Positions 61,366-64,000 of a DNA stretch of 64,000 nucleotides are shown here, piece by piece. Under the pieces are notes generated by a model that saw only the letters and a program-made list of their open reading frames with translations, did not search any database and was not told the DNA's origin. The position numbers and the translations under genes were made by a program. This stretch comes from CAVZVW01 sp963778845. GTDB lineage: Bacteria; Actinomycetota; Actinomycetes; Actinomycetales; Kineosporiaceae. The number at the start of each line of letters is the position of its first letter. Position 1 is the stretch's first letter. The stretch lies in contig CAVZVW010000005.1 in assembly GCA_963778845.1 (NCBI GenBank), positions 310,001-374,000 on the forward strand, read 5' to 3'.

Positions 61366-63143
61366 TCAGCCGTACGTCCGGAAGCCCCTGCCGCTCTTGC
61401 GGCCCAGGTAGCCGGCCGTCACCAGGTGCTCCAGCAGCGGGGCCGGGGCGAAGCCCGGTTCGCGGAACTCCAGGTACAGCGTGCGCTGGATGGCCAGGGC
61501 GACGTCGAGGCCGATCACGTCGAGCAGCTCGAACGGCCCCATGGGATAGCCGCACCCGGCCTTCATCGCGACGTCGATGTCGTCGACGGCGGCGTAGTGC
61601 GCCGCGAGCATCTTCACCGCGTCGTTGAGGTAGGGGAACAGCAGCGCGTTGACGATGAAGCCGGCACGGTCCGCGCAGGACACGGGGTGCTTGCCGAGGC
61701 GCCGGCAGACATCAACGACCGTGGCAGCGGCGTCCGGCGCCGTCGACACCGTCGAGACCACCTCCACCAGGCGCATGACCGGCGCGGGGTTGAAGAAGTG
61801 CATGCCGACGACGTCGCGCGCGCGTCGGGTCACCACGGCGCAGTCGATGACCGGCAGGGACGACGTCGTCGTCGCAAGGACGGCGCCCGGCCTGCAGATC
61901 TCGTCGAGGTTCTCGAACAGCGCCTGCTTCACGGCGAGGTCCTCCACGACGGCCTCGACCACGAGGTCGACGCCGGCGAGCGCATCGAGATCCGTCGTGC
62001 CGGTGACGCGGGCAAGGGCCGCGGTGCGGTCGGCGTCCTCGAGCTTGCCCCGCTGGACGGCCTTCTCCAGGCTCTTGGCCACCCCCGCCTTGACCTTGTC
62101 GACCTTGTCCGCCGCGCGGGCGACGAACAGCACGTCGAAGCCGCCCTTGGCGAACACCTCGACGATGCCGGTGGCCATGGTGCCGGACCCGACCACCCCG
62201 ACCCGCCGGACGTCGCGCACACCCGCGCTCACGCCGTCCTCCGCGGGGGTCAGCCCGTCGGGCTCGACCGCCGACGACCCCGGCGATGCGTAGGCGTAGA
62301 AGCCGCGGCCGCTCTTGCGCCCGCGCAAGCCCGCAGTCACCATCTGCTTGAGCACAGGCGTGGGCGCGTGCAGGCGGTCGCGACCCTGCCGGTACATCGT
62401 GTCGAGGATCTCGTAGGCGGTGTCGAGGCCGATGAGGTCCATCAGGGCCAGCGGCCCCATGGGGAGCCCACAGCCGAGCTGCATGGCCGCGTCGATGTCC
62501 TCGCGGCTGGCGTAGTGCTGCTCGTACATCGACACCGCGTGGTTGAGGTAGCCGAACAGCAGGGCGTTGGCGATGAACCCCGCCTTGTCGCCGACCACGA
62601 CGGGCTAGCTTGCCGAGACGCTCGGCCAGCGCCACGACGTCGTCGACCACCACCTGGTCGGTGACGACGGTGCGGATCACCTCGACGAACTTCTGCACGG
62701 GGGCGGGGTTGAAGAAGTGCAGGCCGAGCACCCGGCGAGGGGTCGTGCGTGGCGACCGAGATCTCGGTGACGGACAGGCTCGAGGTGTTGGTGGCGAGCA
62801 CTGTCTGCGGTGAGCAGATCGTGTCGAGCTTGCCGAAGATCTCCCGCTTGAGGTCGAGGCTCTCGGGCACGGCCTCCACCACGAGCTGTGCCGCACCGAC
62901 GTCCTCGAGGCTGGACGTGAACGTGATGCGCCCGATGAGGTCGGCCTGCTCCTGCACCGAGAGCTTGCCCCGCGCGACGGCGCGGCCGGTCGACGTCTCG
63001 ACGTGCCCGCGGCCGATCGCGACCGCCTCCGGCCCGGCCTCCACGGCGATGACGTCCAGCCCGTTGCGGCTGAGGACCTCGGCGATCCCGGCGCCCATCG
63101 TGCCAAGCCCGACCACACCCACGGTACGGATCTCGCGCGCCAT
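61366..63143 (-). pseudogene. Double 3-hydroxyacyl-CoA dehydrogenase gene with two apparent frameshifts
   Basis: Starts at ATG 63143 (MAREIRTVGVVGLGTMGAGIAEVL) and comprises two complete 3-hydroxybutyryl-CoA dehydrogenase modules in tandem, each with a Rossmann motif (GLGTMGAGIAEV and GSGTMATGIVEV), an LHFFNPAP-type segment (LHFFNPAP and MHFFNPAP), and a C-terminal dimerisation domain ending GRKSGRGF. The frame changes near 62748 (after SVTEISVAT) and near 62602 (in a CTAG following ERLGK). Removing one base at each gives 591 residues, the normal length of this fused form. It oxidises 3-hydroxyacyl-CoA with NAD(P). Probably a functional gene with insertion errors. Confidence 0.85.
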
Positions 63144-63299
63144 CCACGTCCTCCTCGCCTGACCGGCTGCCCGACCCGGGCGCCTGCTCTCGGCGCCTGC
63201 TCTCAGCACCCGACCTCGGCAGTCTGGCAGAGGCGTGGGGCACGGGTCAGCGGCGCGGGTGTCGCACGGGCCACACCCCCGCGAGCACTCCGAGCGGGT

Positions 63300-63305
63300 T
63301 ACCCT
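63300..63305 (+). promoter_or_regulatory. -10 box of leaderless nucS
   Basis: TACCCT, 7 nt before the GTG at 63313. Confidence 0.5.
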
Positions 63306-63312
63306 CACGGTC

Positions 63313-64000
63313 GTGCGTCTGGTCATCGCCCGCTGCTCGGTGGACTACGCCGGTCGCCTGTCGGCGCACCTGCCCCTGGCCACGAGGCTGCTGGTGGTCA
63401 AGGCCGACGGCAGCGTGCTGGTGCACTCCGACGGCGGCTCGTACAAGCCGCTGAACTGGATGAGCCCGCCGTGCAGGCTGACCCGCAGCGAGCCCGACGA
63501 CGAGGCGCTCGCGGCGGGGGTGAGCGAGGTCTGGACCGTTCAGCACGCCAAGTCCGACGACCGCCTGGTGGTCCATGTGCACGAGGTGCTGCACGACGTC
63601 GTCCAGGACCTCGGTCAGGATCCCGGCCTGGTGAAGGACGGCGTCGAGGCGCACCTGCAGGAGCTGCTCGCCGAGCAGGTGAGCACGTTCGGGCCCGGGT
63701 ACAGCCTCGTGCGGCGTGAGTACCCCACGGCCATCGGACCGGTGGACCTGCTGCTGCGCGACGCGCAGGGGGCCACTGTCGCCGTCGAGGTCAAGCGCCG
63801 CGGGGAGATCGACGGGGTCGAGCAGCTCACCCGCTATCTCGAGCTGCTCAACCGCGACAGCCTGCTGGCCCCGGTGACCGGGGTGTTCGCCGCGCAGGAG
63901 ATCAAGCCGCAGGCGAGGGTGCTGGCGACCGACCGCGGCATCCGGTGCCTGCTGGTCGACTACGCCGCGCTGCGGGGCCACGACACCGGCGAGCACCGGC
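63313..64000 (+). CDS. nucS: Mismatch-specific endonuclease EndoMS/NucS (3' end cut by window)
   Basis: Incises both strands at mismatches and replaces MutSL repair in actinobacteria. 229 codons are visible without a stop: an N-terminal beta domain (VRLVIARCSVDYAGRL, GSYKPLNWMSPPC), then a RecB-like nuclease domain with IGPVDLLLRD, AVEVKRRGEIDGVEQLTRYLELL (catalytic Asp, Glu-x-Lys) and a C-terminal RCLLVDYAALRG. Only the last few residues, including the expected beta-clamp motif, should be missing. GTG start set by the 7-nt spacing to TACCCT and the family's start. Confidence 0.94.
   Translation, partial: MRLVIARCSVDYAGRLSAHLPLATRLLVVKADGSVLVHSDGGSYKPLNWMSPPCRLTRSEPDDEALAAGVSEVWTVQHAKSDDRLVVHVHEVLHDVVQDLGQDPGLVKDGVEAHLQELLAEQVSTFGPGYSLVRREYPTAIGPVDLLLRDAQGATVAVEVKRRGEIDGVEQLTRYLELLNRDSLLAPVTGVFAAQEIKPQARVLATDRGIRCLLVDYAALRGHDTGEHR

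Noticed and set aside
63247..63996. Minus-strand ORF of about 250 codons at the right edge
   Set aside because: It is antisense to nucS, whose plus-strand frame carries the catalytic motifs and runs off the window end.

Overview
The window is very GC-rich and uses many GTG starts, overlapping GTGA/ATGA stop-start junctions and TANNNT-type -10 boxes. Together with the gene content (GlgE pathway, EndoMS/NucS, GatCAB, carboxylating crotonyl-CoA reductase, SigE-type sigma factor) this points to a chromosomal segment of an actinomycete. I cannot place the genus from sequence alone. No rRNA, tRNA, CRISPR array, insertion sequence, prophage or biosynthetic cluster is visible, and no gene-free stretch exceeds about 300 bases.

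Layout. 1-7.5 kb (all minus strand): branched-chain amino acid and serine synthesis, ilvD, ilvB-ilvN, ilvC, serA. A classical attenuator sits in front of ilvB (leader peptide with Leu-Leu-Val-Val plus an intrinsic terminator), and a 51-bp near-palindrome lies between ilvN and ilvC. 7.5-9.5 kb: a membrane-anchored protein of unknown function and a CbiX-type chelatase. 9.5-15.5 kb (minus): gatC-gatA-gatB, a 2-hydroxyacid dehydrogenase, an Asp-box propeller protein and a MoaD-like ubiquitin-fold protein. 15.6-21.9 kb: a secreted heparinase II/III-like protein, NAD-dependent DNA ligase LigA, and a secreted trypsin-like protease with a Pro/Gln/Tyr/Gly-rich tail. 21.9-27.1 kb (minus): etfB-etfA, cysteine desulfurase, mnmA and a short MetE-like protein. 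27.3-29.7 kb: a DUF885 peptidase-like protein, a 17-bp tandem repeat and a crotonase.

29.8-45.3 kb is the glycogen/alpha-glucan region: glgX, glgP, glgE-treS-pep2, a small secreted protein, a two-component system, and glgB. Trehalose is isomerised to maltose (TreS), phosphorylated (Pep2), polymerised (GlgE) and branched (GlgB); GlgP and GlgX degrade the product. Tandem LacI/GalR-type operators lie between the divergent glgP and glgE.

45.3-49.5 kb (minus) is a compact four-gene unit of unknown purpose: thioredoxin-TPR protein, two esterases and an ATP-grasp enzyme. 49.6-53.7 kb: a thiamine-binding-like protein with two envelope proteins, and an ABC-2 exporter. 53.8-58 kb: acyl-CoA metabolism (meaB, thiolase, methylmalonyl-CoA epimerase, crotonyl-CoA carboxylase/reductase). 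58-63.1 kb: a DivIVA-like coiled-coil gene with four apparent frameshifts, a SigE-type sigma factor with a membrane partner, an FmdB-type zinc ribbon, and a double 3-hydroxyacyl-CoA dehydrogenase with two apparent frameshifts. The window ends inside nucS.

Two cross-cutting patterns stand out. At least twelve genes have a -10 box exactly 6 or 7 nt before the start codon, indicating leaderless transcripts. All six apparent frameshifts are in the same (+1) direction, which looks more like insertion errors than gene decay.
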